Counted from the stretch's first letter, positions 23,705 to 31,067 are shown. The stretch is DNA of 39,112 bases from Streptomyces sp. man185 (GCA_002551355.1 NTHE01000070.1:1-39112), one strand, 5' to 3'. Numbers and translations are program-made. The notes: a model not told the origin generated them from the letters alone.

Positions 23705-24733
23705 TCAGATCCGGGTGACCGAGGAGACGGGCATCATGCCGACCGGATCGTAGCGGACCGGGGCGCCCGGATACGGGGCGTGGATGACCTGGCCGTTGCC
23801 GACGTACATGCCGATGTGGCTGGCGTCCGCCCGGTAGGCGACCAGGTCGCCGGGTCGCGCCTGGGAGAGGGGCACCATGCGGCCCGCGTGGCGCTGGGCC
23901 TGGGAGGTGCGGGGCAGGCTCACCCCGGCCTGGGCGTAGGCCCACTGCATCAGGCCGGAACAGTCGAATCCGGAGGGCCCGTTGGCGCCCCAGACGTAGG
24001 GTCTCCCGAGCGCCTGGTGGGCGGCGGCCACGGCGGACATCGCGCGGCCCGAGCCGGGGGCGACGCCGGAGAGGTCGGGCAGTTGCTCGCGGCCGGAGCG
24101 GGAGGCCCGGTCGAAGGAGGCGCGTTCCTCGGGCGGCAGCGAGTCCAGCAGCCGGCGGGCCTCGCGGAGCTTGGACTCGACAGCGCGTTTGTGGCGGGTG
24201 ACAGCGGCCCGGTTGCGTTCCAGCTCGGTCAGGGCGCGGGTGGTCTCGGCGCGGGTCTGGGCGAGCTTGCGCTGGGCGTGCCGCAGCTTGTCCAGGGTCA
24301 TCGCCTGGCGGGCGCCGGCCCGGTCGAGGGCTGCGGCCTGCTCCAGATAGGTGTCCGGGTCGGCGGAGAGCAGCAGGGCGACCGCCGGGTCGATGGAGCC
24401 GGTGCGGTACTGGGCGCCCGCCATCGCGCCGAGCGCGTTGCGCATGTCGTTGACGCGTTCCTGGCCCCGGGCCGTGGCGTCCTGGGCGCGGTCGGCCTCG
24501 CCGCGCAGCCGGTCCACCCGCTCCCCGGCCTCGTTGTATCGCTCGGTGGCCTGCTCTGCCTGCTCGTAGAGGCGGTCGACGGCGGCCTTGGCGCTCTCCC
24601 GGGTGTCCTTCGGGTCGGCGCTCGCCGGGGCCCCGGTCAGGGTGGCGGCCGCGGTGGCGGCGGCCGCCGAGATGACCGTGACCCGTACGCCTCTGTTGAA
24701 GCCGGACTGTGTGGAACGGCGATGGGACACCAC
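23705..24733 (-). CDS. NlpC/P60 (C40) family cell-wall peptidase, copy 1
   Basis: This secreted protein of 342 aa has a signal peptide ending near GAPASADP, a long alpha-helical coiled coil (about residues 45-215) and a C-terminal NlpC/P60 domain. The catalytic residues are C258 in GFDCSGLMQWA, the His in ASHIGMYVGNG and a final His in VIHAPYPG. The architecture is that of RipA-like endopeptidases that cut peptide stems in the wall, with the coiled coil usually controlling activity. Aligning to its tandem paralogue (MASHRR start) puts the start at GTG 24733 (MVSHRR), 11 bases after GGGAG; GTG 24745 overlaps the ribosome site. Confidence 0.92.
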   Translation of the reverse strand: MVSHRRSTQSGFNRGVRVTVISAAAATAAATLTGAPASADPKDTRESAKAAVDRLYEQAEQATERYNEAGERVDRLRGEADRAQDATARGQERVNDMRNALGAMAGAQYRTGSIDPAVALLLSADPDTYLEQAAALDRAGARQAMTLDKLRHAQRKLAQTRAETTRALTELERNRAAVTRHKRAVESKLREARRLLDSLPPEERASFDRASRSGREQLPDLSGVAPGSGRAMSAVAAAHQALGRPYVWGANGPSGFDCSGLMQWAYAQAGVSLPRTSQAQRHAGRMVPLSQARPGDLVAYRADASHIGMYVGNGQVIHAPYPGAPVRYDPVGMMPVSSVTRI

Positions 24734-24893
24734 AGGTAGCCGCACTCCCTTCCGCTGACGCGGTGGTGCGCAGCCCCTGCCGCCCGGGGCGGGCGGACGG
24801 AGTCCGGGAGCTGCACAGCAGCCAGACAGTAATCGGACGACTACGCGCCGACCAAAGACCGCGCCGGTGGCGGAACGACCGCCCGACGCCGCC

Positions 24894-24925
24894 GCCCCGC
24901 CGGTGACCTTGGTCTCCGGCGGGGC
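24894..24925. terminator. Hairpin between the two P60 peptidase genes
   Basis: GCCCCGCCGG at 24894-24903 pairs with CCGGCGGGGC at 24916-24925, with GACC/GGTC adding an inner stem. It follows the stop of P60 copy 2 (24997) on the minus strand by about 70 bases and should separate it from copy 1. There is no U tract. Confidence 0.7.
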
Positions 24926-24996
24926 GGGGCGTCAGCGTGGTGCGCGGCGATTCCCTCGTTCGGGCGTGCCGTGGCGTGCCGTTGGGCGCGGCCCGG

Positions 24997-26022
24997 TCAG
25001 ATGCGGACGCCGAACTGGAAGGTGCCCATGTAGTCCATCGACTCGTAGCGGACGACGGTGCCCGGCTTCGGGGCGTGCAGGATCTGGTTGTTGCCGGCGT
25101 AGAAGCCGACGTGCGACAGGCCGTTGAAGAAGACCAGGTCGCCCGGCTTGAGCTGGCTGCGGCCGATCCGCTGGCCGTCGTTCTGCTGGGTGTACGTGGT
25201 CCGGGTGATGGAGACGCCGGCCTGTGCGAAGGCCCACTGCGTCAGCCCGGAGCAGTCGTAGGAGTTGGGGCCGGAGCCGCCGGAGACGTACGGCTTGCCG
25301 ATCTGGGTGGCGGCGGCGCTCAGGGCGGCTGCTCCACGGCCGGACGCGGGGGCCTCGTTGCCGAGTTCGACCCGGTCGCTGGCGGCGCGGCTGGCGCGCT
25401 GCTCGTCCTGCTGCATCTTGGCCCGCTCGGCCTGCGTCAGCGTGTTGAGGAGCTGCTGGGCGTCGGCCAGCTTGCCCTGGTACTTCTTCTTGTTCTCGCC
25501 GAGCGCCTTGCGGACGTCGGCGAGGTCGCCGAGCTTGTCCTGGGCTTCCTTGCGCTGCTGGGCGAGGGTGCGCTGCTTGGACTGGATCTTCTGCAGCGAC
25601 TCCGTCTGCTTGACCGTCAGCTGGTCGAGCGCGGAGGCCTGGTCCAGGAAGCTGTCCGGGTCCGAGGCGAGGAAGAGGGCGACCGACGGGTCGATGCCGC
25701 CGGAGCGGTACTGCGCGGTGGCGATCGAACCCAGCTCGGTGCGGAGCGTGTTGAGCTCGGCCTGGCCGCGGGCGACCTTGTCCTGGAGCGCGTCGACTTC
25801 CTTCTTCAGGTTGTCCTGCTGCTCCTTGGCCCCGTTGTACTTCTCGGTGGCCGCCTCGGCCTCGTGGTAGAGCTTGTCGACCTTCGCCTTGACTTCGCTC
25901 TTGCTCGGCTTGGGGTCGGCGTGGGCGGCCTGGGAGGTCAGGGCCACGGCCGCGGCGGCGGTCGCGGTGAGCACGGTCACGCGGGTGCGGCTCGGCTGCT
26001 TGGGACGACGGTGGGACGCCAC
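24997..26022 (-). CDS. NlpC/P60 (C40) family cell-wall peptidase, copy 2
   Basis: This is the tandem paralogue of the next gene downstream, 341 aa, with signal peptide ending SQAAHADP, a coiled coil (about residues 40-215) and NlpC/P60 domain. Catalytic residues are C257 in SYDCSGLTQWA, the His in LSHVGFYAGNN and a His in ILHAPKPG. Where copy 1 has the usual PYVWGANGP, this protein has PYVSGGSGP, a Trp-to-Ser change (S247) in a normally conserved tryptophan. GAAGGAG lies nine bases before GTG 26022. A promoter at 26163-26192 gives a leader of about 135 nt with a c-di-AMP-riboswitch-like segment. Confidence 0.93.
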   Translation of the reverse strand: MASHRRPKQPSRTRVTVLTATAAAAVALTSQAAHADPKPSKSEVKAKVDKLYHEAEAATEKYNGAKEQQDNLKKEVDALQDKVARGQAELNTLRTELGSIATAQYRSGGIDPSVALFLASDPDSFLDQASALDQLTVKQTESLQKIQSKQRTLAQQRKEAQDKLGDLADVRKALGENKKKYQGKLADAQQLLNTLTQAERAKMQQDEQRASRAASDRVELGNEAPASGRGAAALSAAATQIGKPYVSGGSGPNSYDCSGLTQWAFAQAGVSITRTTYTQQNDGQRIGRSQLKPGDLVFFNGLSHVGFYAGNNQILHAPKPGTVVRYESMDYMGTFQFGVRI

Positions 26023-26048
26023 GAAGGCGAGCTCCTTCTTCCTCAGAG

Positions 26049-26110
26049 CCGCCTACCGGGTTGTGGGGGAAAGAATCCCCGGCTCCGTGCACATGACGGA
26101 CTCGGCGGTT
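26049..26110 (-). promoter_or_regulatory. Reduced ydaO (c-di-AMP riboswitch)-like leader element
   Basis: On the minus strand the leader contains CCGCCGAGTCCGTCA, then ACGGAGCCGGGGA, a short T/C-rich stretch, and AACCCGGTAGGCGG before GAGGAAGAAGGAG and the start of P60 copy 2. Those blocks correspond to the two ends of Streptomyces ydaO-yuaA leaders, which control wall hydrolases. The middle blocks usually seen, GGGGTGAATC and GCCCGAA(C/T)CCGTCAGCTAACC, are missing. ACCGCC and GGCGG can still form a closing helix. Either it is a decayed switch or a minimal structure of another kind. The identification is from memory of the consensus. Confidence 0.5.
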
Positions 26111-26162
26111 CCTTCGCCGTCACCCCCAGTGGGTGATCAACCGTGCGAAGGTTCGAGGCCTG

Positions 26163-26192
26163 ACCCTAGTGACCATCTTGTGATCAGTTCAA
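26163..26192 (-). promoter_or_regulatory. Promoter of P60 peptidase copy 2
   Basis: TTGAAC (26192-26187) and TAGGGT (26168-26163) are separated by 18 bases on the minus strand, a good vegetative-type promoter for Streptomyces. Transcription would start near 26156. Confidence 0.7.
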
Positions 26193-26206
26193 ATCCTCAC
26201 AGGATT
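26192..26206. repeat. Inverted repeat AATCCT-GTG-AGGATT next to the P60 promoter
   Basis: A perfect 6-bp inverted repeat with a 3-base spacer adjoins and touches the -35 hexamer of the P60 copy 2 promoter. It is AT-rich for this genome and could be an operator. It could equally be a weak stem ending the upstream NYN gene transcript. Confidence 0.5.
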
Positions 26207-26284
26207 TTTCTCGTCACACCAGGCACTTCTTTACTCTCACCCCACCGCGTGTAGCGGCGACTTGACGGTACGTTCCCAGAAATC

Positions 26285-26303
26285 CGGCATGCCACACATG
26301 CCG
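26285..26303 (-). terminator. Candidate hairpin after the NYN-domain gene
   Basis: CGGCATG at 26285-26291 pairs with CATGCCG at 26297-26303 around CCACA. It lies 12 bases past the stop of the minus-strand NYN gene and before the P60 promoter. Confidence 0.5.
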
Positions 26304-26314
26304 ACCATATCCCG

Positions 26315-27676
26315 CTAGACGCGCGAAAGGCGCTTGAGGAGCAAGGCGGACGCGACCGGCCGCGCGCCGGCCTTGGCCACGCCGTCCGCCACCTCCCGGT
26401 CGGTGGAGACGACCACCACGGGCCGCCCCGGCGGTTCCGCGCGGGCCAGTTGACGGATCACCTCGTCCGCGGTGACCCCGGGCTTGCTGAACAGCACTCG
26501 CACGCCCCGCGGCGGCGCCAGCAGCACCGGGGCGGCAAGCTCGGCGCCGTCGAAGACACAGGTCATCTCGGCGCCGGTCTGCGCCGCGAGCACCGAGAGG
26601 CCGCCCAGCAGCCGCAACCGCTGCTTCTCCAGCGGCATCTGGGGATAGCCGGTCTTGGTGACGTTGTAGCCGTCCACGATGAGGTGGGCCTGCGGCAGCG
26701 CCAGCAGTTGGTCCAGCAGCGCCGGGTCCGTCTCCGAAAGAGCCCGGGCGGCAATGTCCTTGGGCGACATCCGGCCCGGTTCCACCGCGTCCACGGTGTC
26801 GGCGGGATGCGTGGTCGCCGGGGGGAGCGCCAGCTCCCGCCGCAGCCCCGCGGCCGCGTCCAGCACGGTGTCCAGGAGCAGCCGCAGCCGCATGTCCTCC
26901 ACCGAGCGGCCCTCGCGAGCGGCCCGCCGGCTCGCCTCCAGGGCCGCCTCGGCCTCCCCCAGCCGCCCCTTGAGCCGGCGCGACTCGCTCTCCACGGCGG
27001 AGAGCCGGGCGGCCGACTCGGCCCGTACGGTGTCGGCGTCGGCGGAGCTGCGGCGCAGGGCGGCCTCGCCGCGCTTCACCTCGCTGAGCGCGCTGCGCAG
27101 CTTGCGGTGCAGCGCCTCGGCCTCCTTGCGGGCCGTCTCCAGCTCGGTGCGCAGCCGCTCGGTCTCGGTGCGGGTGTGGGCACGGGCCCGCTCCAGCTCC
27201 TCGCGCAGGTGCTCCAGTTCGCGCCGGGTCTCCTCGTCCGCCCGTTCCGCGTCGGCCCGCTGGACCTCCTCGCCGGCCGCCTCGACCAGCTTGACCCAGC
27301 CGACCGGCCGCAGCACATAGGCGGCCGCGGCCACATCGAGGGGATCGGCGGCGGCGGGCGGAGAGCCCGCCTCCAGCGCGCCGGTCAGTTCGGGCTGGGA
27401 CTGGCCGAGCCGCTCACCGATCCGCTGCCGGAAGACGGCGTCGCTCTCCAGCGCGGCGGCCATCGCGTTCCCCGCGAACTTCGCCCGCCGGGTCGGGGTG
27501 AACCGGGCGTACTGCCGTAGCTGGGAGGGCAGTTCGGAGACGGTCAGACCGCCGAAGGCGTCCGAGACCAGCGCGACCACCCGCCGTCGGACGCCCTCGG
27601 GCAGCGGACGGCCGAGCGCCTCTGCGCCGCCGTCGGCCTCATCGGCCGGTCCGGCGCCGCTGGTCGGCTGATCCAC
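26315..27676 (-). CDS. NYN (YacP/Rae1-like) domain protein with central coiled coil
   Basis: This 453-aa cytoplasmic protein has an N-terminal helical domain (to about residue 140), a long coiled coil rich in Glu, Arg and Ala (about 140-270) and a C-terminal NYN/PIN-like nuclease domain. NYN motifs are LIVDGYNVTKTGYP (metal Asp and Asn), CVFDGAEL, TADEVIRQLA and VVVSTDREVAD. In Bacillus the related Rae1 (YacP) cleaves mRNA on translating ribosomes, but the extra N-terminal half here is actinobacterial. Binding or cleavage of RNA is inferred from the family. The GTG start at 27676 has a weak ribosome site. It is 39 bases downstream of the zinc-ribbon gene on the same strand. Confidence 0.87.
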   Translation of the reverse strand: MDQPTSGAGPADEADGGAEALGRPLPEGVRRRVVALVSDAFGGLTVSELPSQLRQYARFTPTRRAKFAGNAMAAALESDAVFRQRIGERLGQSQPELTGALEAGSPPAAADPLDVAAAAYVLRPVGWVKLVEAAGEEVQRADAERADEETRRELEHLREELERARAHTRTETERLRTELETARKEAEALHRKLRSALSEVKRGEAALRRSSADADTVRAESAARLSAVESESRRLKGRLGEAEAALEASRRAAREGRSVEDMRLRLLLDTVLDAAAGLRRELALPPATTHPADTVDAVEPGRMSPKDIAARALSETDPALLDQLLALPQAHLIVDGYNVTKTGYPQMPLEKQRLRLLGGLSVLAAQTGAEMTCVFDGAELAAPVLLAPPRGVRVLFSKPGVTADEVIRQLARAEPPGRPVVVVSTDREVADGVAKAGARPVASALLLKRLSRV

Positions 27677-27715
27677 CGTCCGTCACCCCATAGATATGTC
27701 GAAGGGTGCGCTCCC

Positions 27716-27958
27716 TCAGGAAGCGGCACCCGGCCTGTCCACCAGTTCGATCTGGTCCACCGCGTTGCACCAACGACAGCGGACCGACTCGATGGTCTCA
27801 CTGACGACCTCCCGCTCCTCGACACTCGACTCACCGGCCAGGTCGAGGTGCACGTACTCCACGACCTTGGAGGAACGGGTCACGTCGAAGCGCGTGAGGT
27901 TGCCGCACAGGGTGCAGCGCCAGCGGGTCGAGTCGGTCGGCAGGGGAACCGTCGTCAT
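27716..27958 (-). CDS. Small zinc-ribbon protein of unknown function
   Basis: This 80-aa protein has two cysteine pairs typical of a zinc ribbon: CTLCGN near residue 15 and CRWCNA near residue 62, separated by a strand-rich segment (TRFDVTRSSKVVEYVHLD). The family is common in Streptomyces but I know no role. ATG 27958 has AGGA with eight bases of spacing; the longer frame upstream lacks family support. It precedes the NYN-domain gene and they may be cotranscribed, which hints at an RNA-related role. That is speculative. Confidence 0.82.
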   Translation of the reverse strand: MTTVPLPTDSTRWRCTLCGNLTRFDVTRSSKVVEYVHLDLAGESSVEEREVVSETIESVRCRWCNAVDQIELVDRPGAAS

Positions 27959-28152
27959 CGTTTGCGTCCTCTTTCGTCGTTTCCAGGAGCCCGCGCCGGG
28001 CGCGCCGCCGCGACTCCACCTGTCTACGTCAAGGATCTCGCGGTGCGCCGTCGAACTGCGGAAGTCCTGGCGTAACCCTACGGCCTCGCGTATAGGCATC
28101 GATACGGCGAGGCGCTCCATCCCGTTCTCGACCGGTACGTCATGCTCTGTAC

Positions 28153-28908
28153 ATGATCGAGTGGCGACAGGCCGACTGGCGGACCACGGCCGGGAGGATC
28201 CGGGACGCGGCGGCTTCCAGCGGCGCCCCGGTCACCTACGGACTGATCGCCGCCTGCGGGGTGGTCTTCCTGATCAGCCCGCTCTCCGGGTTCGGCGGTG
28301 CCGCCCACCGGAGCGAGGAGGCGCTGCTCGCCGCGCAGGCCGCGTACTTCGAGCGGTGGGGGGTGATCCCGGCCGAGCTGTGGGAGGGCTCCGCACATGC
28401 GCTGATCACGCCGTTCACCGCGCTGTTCGTGCACGGCAGCTGGCTGCACCTGCTGGGGAACCTGCTGTTCCTGTACGTGTTCGGCGCGATGGCCGAGGAG
28501 CGCATGGGGAGGGTGCAGTTCGCGCTGTTCTACGTGGGATGCGGCTATGTGGCGCTGGTCTGTTACGCGGCGGCGCACGCGGACTCCGAGCAGACGCTGG
28601 TCGGGGCGTCGGGGGCGATCTCCGCGGTGCTCGGCGGCTTCCTGTACCTCTTCCCGAAGGCACGGGTGACCAGCCTCTTCCCGTTCCTCTTCTTCCTGCC
28701 GCTGCGCTTCCCGGCCTGGATCGTGCTGGTCTTCTGGTTCGGGCTCCAGTGGGCGGCGGCCCAGGGCGCGGACGCCGGGCCGGGGGTGGCGTATCTGGCG
28801 CATGTGGCGGGGTTCGCGGCCGGGTTCCTGTACGCGTGGGTGCGCTACGGGCGGAGGACTAGAGTGAAGGTTCCAGCCACGGCCACCGAGGGAGACAGCC
28901 AGCCGTGA
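28153..28908 (+). CDS. Rhomboid-family intramembrane serine protease
   Basis: This 251-aa polytopic membrane protein has the rhomboid signature. The catalytic dyad is S153 in GASGAISAVLGG and H217 in AHVAGFAAGF. HGSWLHLLGNLLFLYVFG provides the helix with the oxyanion His/Asn (N103), and an ERMGR loop follows. Rhomboids cut transmembrane substrates within or at the edge of the bilayer. There is no ribosome site before ATG 28153, so a leaderless transcript is possible. The end overlaps the next gene by four bases (GTGA). The N-terminus lacks the AN1-type zinc finger found in some actinobacterial rhomboids. Confidence 0.93.
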   Translation: MIEWRQADWRTTAGRIRDAAASSGAPVTYGLIAACGVVFLISPLSGFGGAAHRSEEALLAAQAAYFERWGVIPAELWEGSAHALITPFTALFVHGSWLHLLGNLLFLYVFGAMAEERMGRVQFALFYVGCGYVALVCYAAAHADSEQTLVGASGAISAVLGGFLYLFPKARVTSLFPFLFFLPLRFPAWIVLVFWFGLQWAAAQGADAGPGVAYLAHVAGFAAGFLYAWVRYGRRTRVKVPATATEGDSQP

Positions 28909-29186
28909 TCACCGCGATCGTGCTCATCAAGACCAGCGTGGACCGGATTCCGGAGATCGCCGAGGCCATCGCCGCGCTGGACAGCGTCAGCGAGGTCTTC
29001 TCCGTCACCGGCACCTACGACCTGATCGCCATGGTCCGGGTCGCCAAGCACGATGACCTCGCCGATGTCATCCCCGGCCGGATCAGCAAGATCCCGGGCG
29101 TCGAGGGAACCGACACCCATGTGGCGTTCCGTACGTACTCCCAGCACGACCTGGAAGCCGCGTTCGCCATCGGCCTCGACGCGTAA
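28905..29186 (+). CDS. Stand-alone Lrp/AsnC ligand-binding (RAM) domain protein
   Basis: This 93-aa protein is just the RAM (ACT-like) domain of Lrp/AsnC regulators, without the DNA-binding HTH. Features are AIVLIKTSVDRIPEIAEAIA, the VSEVFSVTGTYDLIAMVRV strand-turn region and the C-terminal IPGVEGTDTHVAFRTYS strand. Such proteins bind amino acids and form octamers, and may modulate full-length Lrp proteins. Its GTG start overlaps the rhomboid stop (GTGA), so translation is coupled. A strong terminator follows at 29199. Confidence 0.9.
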   Translation: MITAIVLIKTSVDRIPEIAEAIAALDSVSEVFSVTGTYDLIAMVRVAKHDDLADVIPGRISKIPGVEGTDTHVAFRTYSQHDLEAAFAIGLDA

Positions 29187-29198
29187 CCCGGCATCATT

Positions 29199-29242
29199 CG
29201 GCCGGGGACGGGCAGCGCGCCCGCCCCCGGCCGAGGTGTTTT
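29199..29242 (+). terminator. Rho-independent terminator after the RAM gene
   Basis: CGGCCGGGG at 29199-29207 pairs with CCCCGGCCG at 29225-29233. An inner CGGGC/GCCCG stem is separated by a single mismatch. TTTT follows at 29239-29242. It also lies just beyond the end of the convergent aminotransferase gene (29259). Confidence 0.88.
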
Positions 29243-29258
29243 CGTGACGCCGGCGTCC

Positions 29259-30638
29259 TCAGACCTGCGCGGCCTCGCCGCGGTCCGGGACGCAGCGGCC
29301 GTCCTCGGTGCGGTAGTTCCACCGGGCGCCCTCGCGGACCAGCTCGGAGACCGCGCGCAGGAACCGCTCGATATGCTCGTCGGGCGTACCGGCGCCGAAG
29401 CTGACGCGGATCGCGTTGAGCGAACGCTCGCCCGGCTCGGCCTCGGGCGCGCCGCACTCGCCCGGGTCCTGCGGGTCGCTGCCGAGCAGGGTGCGCACGA
29501 GCGGGTGGGCGCAGAAGAGACCGTCGCGCACGCCGATGCCGTACTCGGCGGAGAGGGCGGCGGCGAAGTGCGAGCTGTTCCAGCCGCGCACCACGAAGGA
29601 GATGACGCCGACCCGGGGCGCGTCGTCGCCGAACAGCGAGAGCACCTGTACCTCGGGGACCTCGGCCAGCCCCGCACGGACCCGGGACACCAGCTCCTGC
29701 TCCCGGGCGACCAGGGAGTCGAAGCCCGCTTCGGTGAGGGCCTTGCAGGCGGAGGCGATGGAGTAGACCCCGATGACGTTGGGCGAACCGGCCTCGTGAC
29801 GGGCGGCGGTGGTGTGCCAGTCGACGTCCACCCCGCCGTCGGCGCGCCGGGCGACCTTGCGGGAGGCGCCACCGCCGGCGAGGTACGGCTCGGCGGCCTG
29901 GAGCCAGTCGGCACGGCCGGCGAGGACCCCGGAGCCGAAGGGCGCGTACAGCTTGTGGCCGGAGAACGCGACCCAGTCGACGTCCAGTTCGGCGATGTCC
30001 ACGGGGTGGTGCGGGGCGAGCTGTGCGGCGTCGAGGACGATCCTGGCACCGTGCGCGTGGGCGGCGGCGGCCAGTTCCTTCACCGGCCACAGCTCACCGG
30101 TCACGTTGGAGGCGCCGGTGACGCAGACGAGGGCGGGGCCGTAGGGGTCGCGGTCGGCCAGCGCGCGCTCCAGGGTCTCCACCGCCTGGCCCGGGGTGCG
30201 GGGCGCGTCGAGGTAGGTGACCTGGGCGTCGCGCCAGGGCAGCAGGGAGGCGTGGTGCTCGGTCTCGTACACGAAGACCTGGCAGTCGGCGGGGATCGCG
30301 GCGGCCAGCAGGTTGAGGGAGTCGGTCGTCGAACGGGTGAAGACCACCTGGTCATCCGCGCGGCAGCCGAGGAACTCCGCGACGGTGCGGCGGCTGTTCT
30401 CGAAGAGGTCGGTGGAGAGCTGCGAGAGGTAGCCGGCGCCCCGGTGGACGCTGCCGTAGTACGGGGCGTACGCGGCGACGTCGTCCCAGACCCGCTGGAG
30501 GGCCGGGGCGCTGGCGGCGTAGTCGAGTGCGGCGTAGGTGACTTCACCGCCGGTGACGAGCGGAACGGAGACATCCCGCCCCAGAACGGGCAGAGGGGCA
30601 CAAACCGACGGGTCGATGGCAGCGGTGGAGACAGACAT
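29259..30638 (-). CDS. Class V aminotransferase (cysteine desulfurase-like)
   Basis: This 459-aa PLP enzyme is of the SufS/CsdB-like group. The PLP-binding lysine is in VAFSGHKLYAPFGSGVL. Other cofactor motifs are TRSTTDSLNLLA, YETEHHASLLPW, CVTGASNVTGELWPV and VLDAAQLAPHHPVDI. A cysteine in GLFCAHPLVRTLLG lies in the region where desulfurases carry their mobile-loop nucleophile, although I cannot prove equivalence. GGGAG precedes ATG 30638 with six bases of spacing. A SAM-IV riboswitch precedes the gene in a long leader, tying it to sulfur amino acid or SAM metabolism. There are no suf genes nearby, so Fe-S assembly is less likely than cysteine or methionine chemistry. Confidence 0.88.
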   Translation of the reverse strand: MSVSTAAIDPSVCAPLPVLGRDVSVPLVTGGEVTYAALDYAASAPALQRVWDDVAAYAPYYGSVHRGAGYLSQLSTDLFENSRRTVAEFLGCRADDQVVFTRSTTDSLNLLAAAIPADCQVFVYETEHHASLLPWRDAQVTYLDAPRTPGQAVETLERALADRDPYGPALVCVTGASNVTGELWPVKELAAAAHAHGARIVLDAAQLAPHHPVDIAELDVDWVAFSGHKLYAPFGSGVLAGRADWLQAAEPYLAGGGASRKVARRADGGVDVDWHTTAARHEAGSPNVIGVYSIASACKALTEAGFDSLVAREQELVSRVRAGLAEVPEVQVLSLFGDDAPRVGVISFVVRGWNSSHFAAALSAEYGIGVRDGLFCAHPLVRTLLGSDPQDPGECGAPEAEPGERSLNAIRVSFGAGTPDEHIERFLRAVSELVREGARWNYRTEDGRCVPDRGEAAQV

Positions 30639-30748
30639 GGCGAACTCCCGTAACAGGCAGGCGAAATCAGCGCGCCCGCGGATACGCGGCGGCGCGGAGA
30701 ATAAAGGAAGAAGGTGCGCTGAAGGAGGGCGGTCAGCTCAGGGCAGGG

Positions 30749-30822
30749 AAAAGCCCCGGGACGAGCCCTAACGCATTCGCTTGCTCACAGAAGGCTCCCT
30801 AGGGACCAGGACCCCGGGGGCT
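30749..30822 (-). terminator. Likely expression platform of the SAM-IV riboswitch
   Basis: Downstream of the aptamer, AGCCCCCGGG (30822-30813) can pair with CCCGGGGCT (30760-30752) with one bulged C, followed by TTTT (30752-30749). That would form a terminator when SAM binds. A separate hairpin GGCATCC-AGC-GGATGCC lies at 30839-30823. The role is inferred; the long loop makes other folds possible. Confidence 0.5.
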
Positions 30823-30846
30823 GGCATCCGCTGGATGCCGAGGGGC

Positions 30847-30961
30847 CCGCGCTTGCCGCAGACCTCGCTGCCTACGGCCTGGTCTTCACCCGGGGCACCC
30901 CGCCACGGACGGAGGGTTGCCGGACAGCGGGCCGGGGCCGTAGTCGCTGTCACTCATGACC
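30847..30961 (-). promoter_or_regulatory. SAM-IV riboswitch aptamer
   Basis: On the minus strand the leader reads GGTCATGAGTGACAGCG, then CCGGCAACCCTCC, GGGGTGCCCCGGGTGAAGAC closing the P1 helix, and GGCAGC followed by CGGCAAGCGCGG for the 3' pseudoknot part. These are the conserved blocks of the actinomycete SAM-IV family (Rfam RF00634). GGTC at the 5' end pairs with GACC. It sits in the leader of the class V aminotransferase, which should therefore be turned down when S-adenosylmethionine is abundant. An apparent 23-codon reading frame inside it is coincidental. Confidence 0.92.
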
Positions 30962-30969
30962 TGCGCAGC

Positions 30970-30997
30970 ATCTTGCCATACGTATGCACACGCGCAA
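30970..30997 (-). promoter_or_regulatory. Promoter of the SAM-IV leader
   Basis: TTGCGC (30997-30992) and CAAGAT (30975-30970) on the minus strand are 16 bases apart. The start of transcription would be near 30963, immediately before the aptamer, which supports the call. Confidence 0.65.
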
Positions 30998-31026
30998 GGG
31001 CGCAGTCCGGCATCCGGACTGCGCCC
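30998..31026. terminator. 13-bp perfect hairpin between trpD and the SAM-IV promoter
   Basis: GGGCGCAGTCCGG at 30998-31010 pairs perfectly with 31014-31026 around CAT. It ends one base before the -35 hexamer of the SAM-IV promoter, and probably stops transcription from trpD. Confidence 0.8.
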
Positions 31027-31041
31027 TGCGTCACACCGTGT

Positions 31042-31065
31042 GCGCCGGAGGTGTCTCTCCGGCGC
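31042..31065 (-). terminator. Hairpin directly after trpD
   Basis: GCGCCGGAG at 31042-31050 pairs with CTCCGGCGC at 31057-31065 around GTGTCT, two bases beyond the trpD stop. With the next hairpin it forms a tandem terminator. Confidence 0.75.
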
Positions 31066-31067
31066 GC

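Noticed and set aside
24937..26136. Plus-strand open frame opposite P60 copy 2
   Set aside because: Val/Leu/Gly/Arg-rich translation with no motif; the minus strand has a clear C40 peptidase.
30886..30957. A 23-codon reading frame starting ATGAGTGACAGC with a promoter just upstream
   Set aside because: Every part of it coincides with conserved blocks of the SAM-IV aptamer, so the apparent frame is a by-product of the RNA structure.
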